Source of the DNA: Glycocaulis profundi
GTDB lineage: Bacteria; Pseudomonadota; Alphaproteobacteria; Caulobacterales; Maricaulaceae
Direction of reading: 5' to 3'
Assembly: GCA_007050995.1 (NCBI GenBank)
Contig: VJOU01000014.1
Coordinates: 1 to 64,000, forward strand
DNA: 64,000 bases
The notes beneath the pieces are model-generated. The model had not been told where the DNA came from and did no database searches. It saw only the letters and a list, made by a program, of their open reading frames with translations. This document shows positions 47,256 through 58,713 of this stretch, one piece after another (position 1 is the first letter of the stretch; each line of letters starts with the position of its first letter). The translations under genes and the position numbers were made by a program.

Positions 47256-48128
47256 ATGACACATGTCCTCGCTCCCCTGACCGTCGCCGCCGCGCTCGCC
47301 TTCGCCGGCGCGGCTTCCGCTCAAGGACATTCCGGGACCTATCATCCCGGCGCGCCCCAGCTCGCGGGGGGCGCGTCCTCCCATCACGAGCAATACGCGG
47401 GCCACAGATCGGAATATCGCTTCGTTCGGGAGCGCCGCCATGACGGGGCGGAGTATCGCGGCTACCACCTGCCGCCCGATTACGTGACCCGCAACACCGC
47501 CGAGCCGTTCTACTATCACGTGCCCGAGGGTTACGGCCGCGAGGGCTGGCGGGGGACGGGCGAGCTCGATGGCGGGCCGGGCTGGCAGGAGGCCGAGCGG
47601 GGCCATGGCCACCGTTACGGTCATGACGCTCCGCGCGCCGAGGACGGATACATCTATCATCCCGACGGCAGCCGGACCCCGGTCGACGGACGCGCCCACG
47701 CCGACGGCTACGGCCATGGCCACTATTCTCACCATGGCCACCGGGACGTGCGCCGCGAACCCATCCCCTACCCTGAGCGCATGGACCCGCCCCGCGGCGG
47801 GCCGGGCTTCCGGGAGGGCTCGGACGGGCCGGGCCATTACTGGTCGGAAAGCCATGAGCGCCTGCCCCACGGGCATCGCTACAGCTATCACGAAAGCTAT
47901 GGCGAGACGTCCGGCTGGTCGGAGCGGGCGGGCTATCGCGGTCACGCGGGCTGGCCCATCGTGCTGCCGCCCCACTTCCTTTACGGGAGCTATGGCGGCG
48001 TGGGCTACGGGGCGGGAGAGACGACCGTGGCGTATTCGCGCTCGGTCTCCCATTTCCGCTCGGCCGATCCGCGCATGCGCCTGCCCAGCGCCCGGATGGA
48101 AGCCCACCGGCGCGGCATCCGGCCCTAG
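47256..48128 (+). CDS. Exported His/Tyr/Gly-rich protein, unknown function
   Basis: 290 aa with a signal peptide (MTHVLAPLTVAAALAFAGAASA). The mature protein is dominated by His, Tyr, Gly and Arg (GHGHRYGHDAPRAEDGYIYH, GYGHGHYSHHGHRD) with no recognised domain; a short hydrophobic stretch (GWPIVLPPHFLYG) lies near residue 230. His-clusters suggest metal binding in the envelope, but this is inference. The upstream 81 bp is AT-rich and contains TTAACCAT. A long open frame on the opposite strand is judged a codon-bias shadow because it lacks a signal peptide or domain. Confidence 0.65.
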   Translation: MTHVLAPLTVAAALAFAGAASAQGHSGTYHPGAPQLAGGASSHHEQYAGHRSEYRFVRERRHDGAEYRGYHLPPDYVTRNTAEPFYYHVPEGYGREGWRGTGELDGGPGWQEAERGHGHRYGHDAPRAEDGYIYHPDGSRTPVDGRAHADGYGHGHYSHHGHRDVRREPIPYPERMDPPRGGPGFREGSDGPGHYWSESHERLPHGHRYSYHESYGETSGWSERAGYRGHAGWPIVLPPHFLYGSYGGVGYGAGETTVAYSRSVSHFRSADPRMRLPSARMEAHRRGIRP

Positions 48129-48143
48129 ATCACTCTTCGCGTC

Positions 48144-48596
48144 TCAGCGGCGCGGGTCGTCCTCGGGATTGATGTAGTCGATCCCCCACGGACCTGCCGC
48201 GCTGAGCTGGACCACGGTCTCGCCTTGGGCGAAGGCGTAGTGGGCCATGCCGGGGTCGAAGGCGAAAAAGCTGCCCGGTCCCAGGGCCTGCGCGGCGTTC
48301 CGGTCGGCCACCTCGCCCATGCCGAGATGGAATTCGCCCGACACCACGGTCACGATCTCCGTGCCCGGATGGGTGTGGGGCGGGATCGCATAGCCGTCCG
48401 GCAGGCGCAGACGCATCACGAACACGCCCTCTTCGGACGGATTGCCATGAAGCAGGGCGAACTCGCTGCCCTCGGGCAGCGATGGCGGGCCGGCGCTCCA
48501 CTCGATTTCATCGGGTTCGAGCATGACATGGGCCTGGCCCGCGGCGGCGGCCGGAAGCATGAGACCGGCGGCGGCCGCGATGACGAGGGTTTTCAT
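48144..48596 (-). CDS. Exported cupin-domain protein
   Basis: 150 aa with a signal peptide (MKTLVIAAAAGLMLPAAAAG). The cupin has IPPHTHPGTEIVTVVSGEFHLGMG (in part), giving His, His, Glu metal ligands, and a second motif AFDPGMAHYAFAQGET. It is a periplasmic single-domain cupin of unknown substrate. AAGGAGG precedes the ATG at 48596. Divergent from an AraC-type regulator, 149 bp apart, suggesting that regulator controls it. Confidence 0.85.
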   Translation of the reverse strand: MKTLVIAAAAGLMLPAAAAGQAHVMLEPDEIEWSAGPPSLPEGSEFALLHGNPSEEGVFVMRLRLPDGYAIPPHTHPGTEIVTVVSGEFHLGMGEVADRNAAQALGPGSFFAFDPGMAHYAFAQGETVVQLSAAGPWGIDYINPEDDPRR

Positions 48597-48745
48597 CGGA
48601 TCCTCCTTTGCCAACGTGCCAATGTGCGTCTTTCACCCCCCTTGCGTCTCGGCGCCGGGCGCATCAGACTCTGGCGCAGGGCGCACTCGGCTCGCCGGTC
48701 CGCCAGTGCGCTCCCGGTTTCCCGGCCGGAACGGTCAGGTGCGCC

Positions 48746-49696
48746 ATGAATGGAGCTTCGGCAGGAGGCATGGATGCGGCCGCGGCGGGCGCGCACCTGC
48801 CCGGCAAGCGGATGCGGTGGCTGGACTCCGCGCCCGCCCCAGCTTCCTCTCCTCCTGCTCCGAGCCCCCGGTTCACCTCACGGCGGCTGGGTCCGGCGAC
48901 GGCGCTGCAGGTCGATTTCCCGCCTTTGTCCCTCAGCCAGCCTGCGGCCTCCGCCCGCCCCGGCGAGCGTCATCTCGTGATCCATCTGGCGGGCCGGGGG
49001 GTCTACTGGCACGAGCGGGGCCGGAGTTCTCAGGCGGCTGGCGACGTGGCGGTTCTGGGCGGGGCTCCGGGCTGCGGCGTGAGCCATCCTGATGGCGGGC
49101 GGGTGATCCGGTGGACGCTGCCCGCCTCGCGGCTGGACCCCTTCCTGCCCGGCGCGGAGGCGCGGGACTTCCTCCTGCTGCCGGGCGGCAGGGCGGTCAC
49201 CCAGGCTCTGGCCGCATGGGCCTCGGCGTTGGCACGGCTGCGGGGACCGGTGACCCCCGCGGCCACCGACGCGCTGATCTCCCAGCTCTGCGCCCTGACC
49301 GGTCTGGCCGCGCGGGAGGCCGCAGGACCGCGATCCGCAGGGCTGGACCGGGCGGACCGCCAGCGGGCCCGGCTGCTGTTCCATATGGAGCAGAACATCG
49401 GCGACCCGGATCTGAGCCCGTCCGCCGCGGCGCGCGCGCTGGGCTTTTCCGAGCGCTGGGCGCATGCGCTGATGGCCCCCACCGGACGGAGTTTCCGCGA
49501 GCATCTCGCCGCCCGGCGGATCGAGCTGAGCGCGATGATGCTCCGGGACGCGGCGTTCAAGACCATGCCGGTGGCGCGGATCGCCTTCCAGTGCGGCTTC
49601 AACGACCTGACGACCTTCTATCGCCGCTTCAGGGGCCGGCACGGGCTGGCGCCCGGCGCCTGGCGGCGGCTTCAGCAGAACAGGGCTGGATCATAG
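48746..49696 (+). CDS. AraC family transcriptional regulator
   Basis: About 316 aa. The N-terminal sensing domain resembles the cupin-like arm of AraC-binding-domain regulators. The C-terminal pair of HTH motifs is clear: LSPSAAARALGFSERWAHAL and the signature ARIAFQCGFNDLTTFYRRFRGRHGLAPGAWR (in part). An ATG at 48770 is an alternative start (GGAGG is too close to it). Divergent from the cupin gene, which is its probable target; the effector is unknown. Confidence 0.88.
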   Translation: MNGASAGGMDAAAAGAHLPGKRMRWLDSAPAPASSPPAPSPRFTSRRLGPATALQVDFPPLSLSQPAASARPGERHLVIHLAGRGVYWHERGRSSQAAGDVAVLGGAPGCGVSHPDGGRVIRWTLPASRLDPFLPGAEARDFLLLPGGRAVTQALAAWASALARLRGPVTPAATDALISQLCALTGLAAREAAGPRSAGLDRADRQRARLLFHMEQNIGDPDLSPSAAARALGFSERWAHALMAPTGRSFREHLAARRIELSAMMLRDAAFKTMPVARIAFQCGFNDLTTFYRRFRGRHGLAPGAWRRLQQNRAGS

Positions 49697-49721
49697 GCAT
49701 TTAATCCTATATCATTTCTTC

Positions 49722-50156
49722 ATGAGGATTGCTGTCGCATTTTTGTGCCTTCTCACCGCGCCCGCGGGCGGGAGCGACGTCCTGCCCGGACCCATCCCGG
49801 CGGCGGTGACGCGGGTTGTCGATGGCGACACCGTGGAGGTGCGCGCCCGCATCTGGCCCGGTCACAGCGTGGACGTCCGGGTGCGGCTGGCGGACGTGGA
49901 CGCGGCGGAGACATGGCGTCCGCGCTGCGAGGCCGAGCGCGAAGCGGGCGAGGCGGCGGCCCTGTTCGTGCGCGAGCGTCTGCCCGAGGGCGCCCAGGTG
50001 GCGCTGCGCGAGGTGCGTCTGGGCAGCTTCGCGGGCCGGGTCGTCGCCCGGCTGGACCTGCCCGACGGCCGGGATCTGGGCGATCTCCTGCTTCAGAGCG
50101 GCCACGCCCTGCCCTACAGCCCCCGTCCCGACTGGTGCGGCGAGGGAACGAGCTGA
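49722..50156 (+). CDS. Exported staphylococcal-nuclease-like (thermonuclease) protein
   Basis: 144 aa with a short signal peptide (MRIAVAFLCLLTAPAGG). The OB-fold nuclease core has VTRVVDGDTVEV, VRLADVDAAETWRPRCEAE and GSFAGRVVARLDL. The catalytic Arg-Asp-Glu set of SNase appears in modified form (ADVDAAET, GRVVARL). It would cleave nucleic acids in the periplasm or outside the cell. There is no good ribosome site before the ATG. The 25-bp gap after the AraC gene is AT-rich. Confidence 0.83.
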   Translation: MRIAVAFLCLLTAPAGGSDVLPGPIPAAVTRVVDGDTVEVRARIWPGHSVDVRVRLADVDAAETWRPRCEAEREAGEAAALFVRERLPEGAQVALREVRLGSFAGRVVARLDLPDGRDLGDLLLQSGHALPYSPRPDWCGEGTS

Positions 50157-50237
50157 GCGGAGGGGCGGGCCTTGCGTGGTCCGCGCCCGAACGTCTAGAG
50201 AGGCGGGGGCGGCGTTGGGCAGCCGGAGGCAGTCATA

Positions 50238-52058
50238 ATGTGCGGTATCGTCGGCGTCGCGGGCTCGGGACGGGCCCAGGATGTGATCCTTGAAGGACTG
50301 AGGCGTCTGGAATACCGCGGCTACGACTCCGCCGGTCTGGCGGTGATGGGCGCGGACGGCGCCGTGACCCGGGTGCGGGCGGCGGGCAAGGTCGCCGAGC
50401 TGGAACGCCGTCTGGACGGCCGCCTGGAAGGCGGCACGGGCATCGGCCACACCCGCTGGGCCACCCATGGCGAGGCCAATGACGCCAACGCCCACCCCCA
50501 CAGGGCGGGCCGGGTGCATCTGGTCCACAACGGCATCATCGAGAATTTCAAGGCCCTCAAGGCCGAGATCGCCGCGGCGGGCCGCAGCTTCACCTCCGAC
50601 ACCGACACCGAGGCGGTGGCCCATCTTCTGGACATGGCCGTCGAGGACGGTCTGGCCCCGCGTGAGGCCATGCTGCACGTCCTGGGCCGGCTGGAGGGCG
50701 CGTTCGCCCTGGCCGCGGTGTTCGACGGCGAGGAGCAGCTTGTGGTGGGCGCGCGCCGCGGCGCGCCGCTGATCGCGGCTCTGGGCGACGAGGAGGGTTT
50801 TCTGGCCTCCGACCTGATGGCGCTGGCGGGCCGGGCGCGGCGGGTGGCCTATCTCGAAGAGGGCGACATGGCGGTGGTCCGCCCCGGCTCCATCGAGATC
50901 CACGACCGCACCGGCGCCCGGGTCGAGCGCCCGCTGGCGATCGCCGAGGCCAGCGCCGCGCTGGCCGAGAAGGGCAATCACCGCCACTTCATGATCAAGG
51001 AGATCTACGAGCAGCCCGAGGTCGTGGGCCGCACGCTGGCGCATTATCTGGACGCTGTGGAGGGACGGGTGCGCCCGGCGGAGGGGGTCGATTTCACGAC
51101 CGCGCGCCGGCTTCTGATCGTGGGCTGCGGCACGGCGGCCTATGCCGGGCAGGTCGCGCGCTACTGGTTCGAGGAGGTCGCCGGGCTTCCCGTTCAGGTC
51201 GATATCGCTTCGGAATTCCGCTATCGCGAGCCCGCCTTCATGGACGGCGACATGGCGCTGTTCATCTCCCAGTCGGGCGAGACCGCCGACACGCTGGAGG
51301 CCCTGCGCCTGTGCCGCCGGGCGGGCGTGGAGACCATCGCGCTGGTCAACACGCCCCATTCGACCATGGCCCGCGAGGCCGGACAGGTCGCGCCCACACT
51401 GGCCGGGCCGGAGATCGGGGTGGCGTCCACCAAGGCCTTCACCTGCCAGCTCGCGGCCCTCGCCTCGCTCGCCGTCATGGCGGGCCGCCAGCGCGGCCGG
51501 CTGGAGGACGCGGCGGAGACCGCCCATGTCGAGGCGCTGATGGCCGCGCCGGGCCTGATGACCCGGGCGCTGGACGCCGAGGCGCGCATCGAGACCCTGG
51601 CCCATGAGCTGACCGGCGCTTCGCTGGTGCTCTATCTGGGCCGGAACCAGTTCTATCCGCTGGCGCTGGAAGCCGCTCTGAAGCTGAAGGAGATCAGCTA
51701 TCTGCATGCGGAGGGCTATGCCGCCGGCGAGCTCAAGCACGGCCCCATCGCGCTGGTCGAGGACGGCGTGCCGGTAATAGTGATAGCACCCATGGACCCC
51801 CTCTTCGACAAGACCCGCTCGTCCATCGAGCAGGTCCAGAGCCGGGGCGCGTCGGTGATCTGCATCACCGATCCTGAAGGGGCGGCGGCATTGGAAGGCG
51901 AGCCTGCGCGCGTGATCGCCCTGCCTGCCGCGGGCCGGCTGGGCGCGCCGCTGGTGGGCGCGGTGGCGATCCAGCTGCTCGCCTATCATGTGGCCGTTCA
52001 CAAGGGGACCGACGTGGACCAGCCCCGCAACCTTGCCAAGTCGGTGACGGTCGAATAG
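50238..52058 (+). CDS. glmS: Glutamine--fructose-6-phosphate aminotransferase (isomerizing)
   Basis: 606 aa. The glutaminase starts MCGIVGVAGSG (Cys2 nucleophile after Met removal), with GHTRWATHGE and a C-terminal pair of SIS domains (FISQSGETADTLEALR, CGTAAYAG, HAEGYAAGELKHGPIALVE). GlmS makes glucosamine-6-phosphate, the entry to UDP-GlcNAc, peptidoglycan and lipid A. No glmS ribozyme-like element is seen upstream. First gene of a nucleotide-sugar run continuing with galU 56 bp downstream. Confidence 0.97.
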   Translation: MCGIVGVAGSGRAQDVILEGLRRLEYRGYDSAGLAVMGADGAVTRVRAAGKVAELERRLDGRLEGGTGIGHTRWATHGEANDANAHPHRAGRVHLVHNGIIENFKALKAEIAAAGRSFTSDTDTEAVAHLLDMAVEDGLAPREAMLHVLGRLEGAFALAAVFDGEEQLVVGARRGAPLIAALGDEEGFLASDLMALAGRARRVAYLEEGDMAVVRPGSIEIHDRTGARVERPLAIAEASAALAEKGNHRHFMIKEIYEQPEVVGRTLAHYLDAVEGRVRPAEGVDFTTARRLLIVGCGTAAYAGQVARYWFEEVAGLPVQVDIASEFRYREPAFMDGDMALFISQSGETADTLEALRLCRRAGVETIALVNTPHSTMAREAGQVAPTLAGPEIGVASTKAFTCQLAALASLAVMAGRQRGRLEDAAETAHVEALMAAPGLMTRALDAEARIETLAHELTGASLVLYLGRNQFYPLALEAALKLKEISYLHAEGYAAGELKHGPIALVEDGVPVIVIAPMDPLFDKTRSSIEQVQSRGASVICITDPEGAAALEGEPARVIALPAAGRLGAPLVGAVAIQLLAYHVAVHKGTDVDQPRNLAKSVTVE

Positions 52059-52114
52059 GCCTCAATGCCCCTCAGCCGGGCCGCGTGCCCGCGCCAGCAC
52101 GAGATTTTCCGACC

Positions 52115-52987
52115 ATGAAGCCAGTGCGCAAAGCCGTTCTTCCCGTGGCGGGCCTGGGCACCCGGGTGCTGCCCGCGACCAAGGTGATGCCCAAGGAGAT
52201 GCTGCCCGTCTTCGACCGGCCCGCGATCCATCACGTGGTCGCCGAGGCGCGCGCGGCGGGGATCGAGCACTTCGTGTTCGTGACGGGCCGCAACAAGGCG
52301 GCCATCGAGGACTATTTCGACACCGCATACGAGCTGGAGCACACGCTCGAGGCCAAGGGCAAGACCGCCCTGCTCGACACCCTGCGAGCCGAGCTGCCTG
52401 ATCCCGGCGCCTGCAGCTTCGTGCGCCAGCAGGCGCCGCTGGGGCTGGGCCATGCGGTCTGGTGCGCGCGCGACGTGGTGGGCGACCAACCCTTCGCGGT
52501 GCTGCTGCCCGACATGCTGATGCGGGCCGAAACGCCCTGCCTGGCCCAGATGACGGCGGCTTACGGCGAGGTCGGGGGCAACATCATCTCCGTGCAGGAA
52601 GTCCCCCGCGAGGACGTGTCCAGCTATGGCGTGATCGAGCCGGGCCGGACCAGAGGCGCGCTGATCGAGATGACCGGCATGGTGGAGAAGCCCGCCGTGG
52701 CCGACGCGCCGTCCAACCTGATGATCTCGGGCCGTTACATCCTTCAGCCGGAGATCTTCGCGCTGCTGGAGAGCCAGACCCCCGGCGCGGGCGGTGAGAT
52801 CCAGCTCACCGACGCCATGCTGAGCCTGATGCGCTCCAGCCCCTTCCATGCCCTGCCCTTCGAGGGCGAGACGTTCGACACGGGCTCGAAGACGGGCTAT
52901 CTGCGGGCCTCGGCCGCCTACGGGCTGGCCGACCCCGAGCACGGGGCGGAAGTGCGGGCGATCCTGTCGGGGCTTGTGGGGCGCTAG
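52115..52987 (+). CDS. galU: UTP--glucose-1-phosphate uridylyltransferase
   Basis: 290 aa. The nucleotidyltransferase signature is VLPVAGLGTRVLPATKVMPKEMLP (in part), with FVTGRNKAAIEDYFD and EIQLTDAM. It makes UDP-glucose from glucose-1-phosphate and UTP, feeding the downstream epimerase and dehydrogenase. The ATG at 52115 gives the conserved N-terminus (MKPVRKAVLP). 27 bp before the next gene. Confidence 0.96.
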   Translation: MKPVRKAVLPVAGLGTRVLPATKVMPKEMLPVFDRPAIHHVVAEARAAGIEHFVFVTGRNKAAIEDYFDTAYELEHTLEAKGKTALLDTLRAELPDPGACSFVRQQAPLGLGHAVWCARDVVGDQPFAVLLPDMLMRAETPCLAQMTAAYGEVGGNIISVQEVPREDVSSYGVIEPGRTRGALIEMTGMVEKPAVADAPSNLMISGRYILQPEIFALLESQTPGAGGEIQLTDAMLSLMRSSPFHALPFEGETFDTGSKTGYLRASAAYGLADPEHGAEVRAILSGLVGR

Positions 52988-53014
52988 CCCGGCCACGCGC
53001 GCGAGGAGACGGGC

Positions 53015-54010
53015 TTGAAGGTTCTGGTCACAGGGGCGGCGGGCTTCATCGGCTCATATGTCTGCCATGCGCTTCTGAACCGGGGCTTCGAGGTCTCCGG
53101 CCTGGACAGTCTGAACGCCTATTACGATCCCGGCCTGAAGGCGCGGCGGCTGGAATTTCTCGAGCCCCGGGCCGGCTTCCGCTTCCACACGCTCGACATC
53201 GCCGACCATGAGGCCCTCGCCTCGCTGTTCACCACCGAGCGCTACGACACGGTGATCCACCTGGCCGCCCAGGCCGGGGTCCGCCATTCGCTGGACAACC
53301 CCTTCGCCTACGCGGAGTCCAACCTGACGGGCCATCTCAGCGTGCTCGAAGCGGTCCGCCACGCCGCGCCGCGTCCCTTCCTGGTCTATGCCAGCTCCAG
53401 CTCGGTCTACGGCAATTCCACGCCCGCGCCCTTCTGCGAGGACGCGCGGGTGGATTCCCCGGTCTCGCTGTACGCCGCTACCAAGCGCTCGGGCGAGCTT
53501 TTGAGCGAGAGCTACGCCAATCTGTACGGCATGGCCCAGGTGGGCCTGCGCTTCTTCACGGTCTACGGCCCGTGGGGCCGGCCGGACATGGCCTACTGGA
53601 CGTTCGCGAGGAAGATCCTCGACGGCGAACCCATCGAGGTGTTCAACAGCGGCGATCTCAAACGGGACTTCACCTGGATCGACGACATCGTGGACGGGGT
53701 GGCGCGCATCGCCGAGCGCGGCCCGCTCGATGGCGGGCGCCTGCACCGGATCTACAATATCGGCAACAACCGGCCCGAGCGGCTGACCGATTTCATCGCC
53801 GCGCTGGAGCGCGCGCTGGGCGAGACGGCCGAGCGGGTGATGCTGCCCATGCAGCCGGGGGATGTTTACGAGACCGCGGCTGATATAACCGCGATCCAGA
53901 CCGATTACGGCTTCGCGCCCGCCACCCGTATGGAAGACGGGCTGGCGCGCTTCGCCGAGTGGTTCAGGGCCTACAGGGCCGGACGCGCCGACACCTGGCG
54001 CCAGGGCTAG
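53015..54010 (+). CDS. UDP-glucuronate 4-epimerase (NAD-dependent epimerase family)
   Basis: 331 aa, TTG start with GAGGAGACGGGC upstream. The NAD motif is VTGAAGFIGSYV and the catalytic motif is SLYAATKRSGE (Tyr-x-x-x-Lys) with SSSSVYG. FDSLN-like NAYYDPGLKARRLEFL, RFFTVYGPWGRPDMAYWTFA and GDLKRDFTWIDDIVDGV (in part) fit the UDP-glucuronate 4-epimerase branch. It would convert UDP-glucuronate to UDP-galacturonate, used in LPS or capsule; Caulobacter lipid A carries galacturonic acid in place of phosphate, so a similar use is possible here. Confidence 0.88.
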   Translation: MKVLVTGAAGFIGSYVCHALLNRGFEVSGLDSLNAYYDPGLKARRLEFLEPRAGFRFHTLDIADHEALASLFTTERYDTVIHLAAQAGVRHSLDNPFAYAESNLTGHLSVLEAVRHAAPRPFLVYASSSSVYGNSTPAPFCEDARVDSPVSLYAATKRSGELLSESYANLYGMAQVGLRFFTVYGPWGRPDMAYWTFARKILDGEPIEVFNSGDLKRDFTWIDDIVDGVARIAERGPLDGGRLHRIYNIGNNRPERLTDFIAALERALGETAERVMLPMQPGDVYETAADITAIQTDYGFAPATRMEDGLARFAEWFRAYRAGRADTWRQG

Positions 54011-54033
54011 ACGAGACAGCGAAAGGACACGCC

Positions 54034-55338
54034 ATGCGCGTCGCGATGATCGGCACGGGCTATGTGGGCCTGGTTTCAGGGGCCTGCTTCGCCGATTTCG
54101 GCCACCATGTGACCTGCATCGACAAGAACCAGGAGAAGATCGACCTGCTGCGCTCTGGCGGCGTGCCGATCTATGAGCCCGGTCTCGATCTGCTGGTCCA
54201 GCGCAACATCCGCGAAGGCCGTCTGGACTTCGCCACCGACCTGACCGAGGCGGTGCGCGAGGCGGACGTGGTGTTCATCGCGGTGGGCACGCCTTCGCGC
54301 CGCGGCGACGGCCATGCCGATCTGAGCTATGTCTACGCCGCCGCCGAGGAGATCGCCGGCGTCATGGAGGGCTACACGGTGGTCGTGACCAAGTCGACCG
54401 TGCCCGTGGGGACCGGCGACGAGGTGGAGTCCATCATCCGCAAGGCGCGCCCCGACGGCGCGTTCGCGGTGGTCTCCAATCCCGAATTCCTGCGCGAGGG
54501 CGCGGCCATCGACGACTTCAAGCGGCCCGACCGGGTGGTCGTGGGCGCTCAGGAGCCCAAGGCGCGCGACGTGATGCGCGAGCTCTACCGCCCGCTCTTC
54601 CTGAACGAGACGCCCATCGTGTTCACCGAGCGGCGGACGTCTGAGCTGATCAAGTATGCCGCGAACGCCTTCCTGGCGATGAAGATCACCTTCATCAACG
54701 AGATCGCGGACCTGTGCGAGGCGGTGGGCGCGAACGTGCAGGAAGTCTCCAAGGGCATCGGTCTGGACGGCCGGATCGGCGCGAAATTCCTGCACGCGGG
54801 GCCGGGCTATGGCGGCTCGTGCTTCCCCAAGGACACGCTCGCCCTGGTCAAGACCGCCGAGCTGTATGATAGCCCCCTGCGGCTGGTTAGCGCCACCGTC
54901 GAGGTCAACGCCGCGCGCAAGAAGGCGATGGCCGACAAGATCATCGCCGCCAGCGGGGGCTCGGTGGACGGCAAGACCATCGCGGTGCTGGGCCTGACCT
55001 TCAAACCCAACACCGACGACATGCGCGACGCCCCCAGCCTGGACATCATCCCCGCGCTGCAGAAGGCGGGCGCCAGGGTGAAGGCCTACGACCCCGCCGG
55101 GATCGAGGAGGCCGAAAAGCTGCTCAGCGACGTGGAATTCGTCACCGGGCCGTATCTCGCCATGGAGGGCGCGGACGCGCTGGTCATCATCACCGAGTGG
55201 AACGAGTTCCGCGCGCTGGACACCGACCGGATCAAGGCCAGCCTGTCCGATCCGCTGATCATCGACCTGCGCAACATCTACGATCCCGCCGAGATGGCGG
55301 GCGAAGGGTTCCGCTATGTCAGCGTGGGCCGTCCCTGA
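54034..55338 (+). CDS. ugd: UDP-glucose 6-dehydrogenase
   Basis: 434 aa. The NAD motif is IGTGYVGLVSGACFADFGH, the catalytic Cys lies in GPGYGGSCFPKDTLAL, and the C-terminal UDP-binding domain begins VLGLTFKPNTDDMRDAPS. It oxidises UDP-glucose to UDP-glucuronate, the substrate of the upstream epimerase. The ATG at 54034 is 24 bp after the epimerase stop with AAAGGA upstream. Confidence 0.96.
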   Translation: MRVAMIGTGYVGLVSGACFADFGHHVTCIDKNQEKIDLLRSGGVPIYEPGLDLLVQRNIREGRLDFATDLTEAVREADVVFIAVGTPSRRGDGHADLSYVYAAAEEIAGVMEGYTVVVTKSTVPVGTGDEVESIIRKARPDGAFAVVSNPEFLREGAAIDDFKRPDRVVVGAQEPKARDVMRELYRPLFLNETPIVFTERRTSELIKYAANAFLAMKITFINEIADLCEAVGANVQEVSKGIGLDGRIGAKFLHAGPGYGGSCFPKDTLALVKTAELYDSPLRLVSATVEVNAARKKAMADKIIAASGGSVDGKTIAVLGLTFKPNTDDMRDAPSLDIIPALQKAGARVKAYDPAGIEEAEKLLSDVEFVTGPYLAMEGADALVIITEWNEFRALDTDRIKASLSDPLIIDLRNIYDPAEMAGEGFRYVSVGRP

Positions 55339-55350
55339 TCCTGTCAGGAA

Positions 55351-55378
55351 CTGAAAGCATTCGTGACTTGGCTATAAG
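55351..55378 (+). promoter_or_regulatory. Candidate promoter of the aminotransferase gene
   Basis: CTGAAA (55351-55356) and TATAAG (55373-55378) are spaced by 16 nt and match sigma70 elements at 4/6 and 5/6 bases. The terminator-like hairpin begins immediately after it. Confidence 0.35.
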
Positions 55379-55412
55379 GGGCGGGCGGCGCTAATCGCGT
55401 CCCCGCCCTTTT
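55379..55412 (+). terminator. Terminator-like hairpin after ugd
   Basis: GGGCGGG (55379-55385) pairs with CCCGCCC (55402-55408) over a 16-nt loop and is followed by TTTT. It would end the glmS-ugd unit or attenuate into the aminotransferase gene. Confidence 0.5.
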
Positions 55413-55442
55413 GCCGTTCAGACACCGCCCGGAGCTTCCGCC

Positions 55443-56566
55443 ATGGCCGACATGATCCCCTTCATCGACCTCGCCGCCCAGCGCGCGCGCATCCGCGAGC
55501 GGCTGGACGCGAACGTGGCGAAGGTGATGGAGAGCGGCGCCTATGTGCTGGGCCCCGAGGTGCGCGAGCTCGAGGAGCGGCTGGCCGCCTTCTCGGACGC
55601 GCCCCACGCGCTGGCCTGCGCGAACGGCACGGACGCGCTGGCCCTGCCGCTGATGGCGTGGGGGCTGAAGCCGACGGACGCGGTGTTCGTGCCCAGCTTC
55701 ACCTTCGCCTCGACCGCCGAGGTGGTCCCGTGGCTGGGGGCGAACCCGGTGTTCGTGGACATCGACCCGGACACGTACTGCATGGACCCGGCCAAGCTGG
55801 AAGCCGCCATCGCGGCGATCAAGGCGGAAGGCCGGCTGAACCCGGTCGCGGTCATCGCCGTGGACCTGTTCGGCCAGCCCGCCGACTATCGCGCGATCAG
55901 CCGCATCGCCCGCGCCCACGGCCTGAAGCTGATTGCGGACTCCGCCCAAGGGTTCGGCTGCACGCTGGACGGCAAACACCCGATCGAGTGGGCGGACGTG
56001 GCCACCATCAGCTTCTATCCCGCCAAGCCGCTGGGCTGCTATGGCGATGGCGGGGCGATGCTGGTGCGCGACGAGGCGCTGCTGAAGACGCTCAAATCGC
56101 TGCACGTGCATGGCATGGGCGTGGACCGATACGAATACGACCGCATCGGCATGAACTCCCGGCTCGACACGCTGCAGGCCGCCATCCTGCTGGCCAAGAT
56201 GGATGTCTTCGCCGACGAGATCGAGGCGCGCAACGCCGCCGCGGACCGCTATGCCGAAGGCTTCGGCGATCTGGTGAAGGTTCCCGCCGTGATCGAGGGC
56301 GGGGTGTCGGTCTGGGCGCAGTACACCATCGAGGTCGATGACCGGGAGGGGTTCAGAAAAGCGCTGGCCGAGCGCGGCGTGCCCACGGCGGTCTATTATC
56401 CCAAGCCGCTTCACACCCATGCGCCCTATGCGCGCTATCCGCACGGCCCTGACGGGCTGGGCGTGACCGAGGCGGCGGCGGAGCGCGTCGTCTCCCTGCC
56501 CATGGACGGCTATCTGGACGGCGAGCGCCAGACCCGCGTGATCGAGGCGGTCCGCGCCGCGCTGTC

Positions 56567-56570
<4 letters not shown>
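55443..56570 (+). CDS. DegT/DnrJ/EryC1/StrS family sugar aminotransferase
   Basis: 375 aa. PLP lysine lies in SFYPAKPLGCYGDGGAM, with CANGTDALALPL at the cofactor phosphate site and PSFTFASTAEV. The family transaminates nucleotide-linked keto-sugars (for example WbpE, acting on 3-keto-GlcNAcA-type substrates). The exact sugar is unknown. It lies in the envelope-sugar run, but after a likely promoter/terminator, so may be separately controlled. Its stop overlaps by 4 bp the convergent nadE stop. Confidence 0.9.
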
Positions 56571-58618
<2,048 letters not shown>

Positions 58619-58713
58619 GGGCGCGCTGCCTTGCCTTCGCCGGGCTCGCGCCCGCACTTTTGCTCAAAGTGAGTATTTATGCCGGACGGCGGCTGGCCGC
58701 AAGCGCAGGCTGG

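Noticed and set aside
47193-48107. A 304-residue open frame antisense to the His-rich protein
   Set aside because: No signal peptide, no domain and no ribosome site, whereas the plus-strand protein has a clean signal peptide.
50157-50237. glmS ribozyme or other riboswitch before glmS
   Set aside because: Only 81 bp of GC-rich sequence with no such conserved core; the ribozyme is typical of Gram-positive bacteria.
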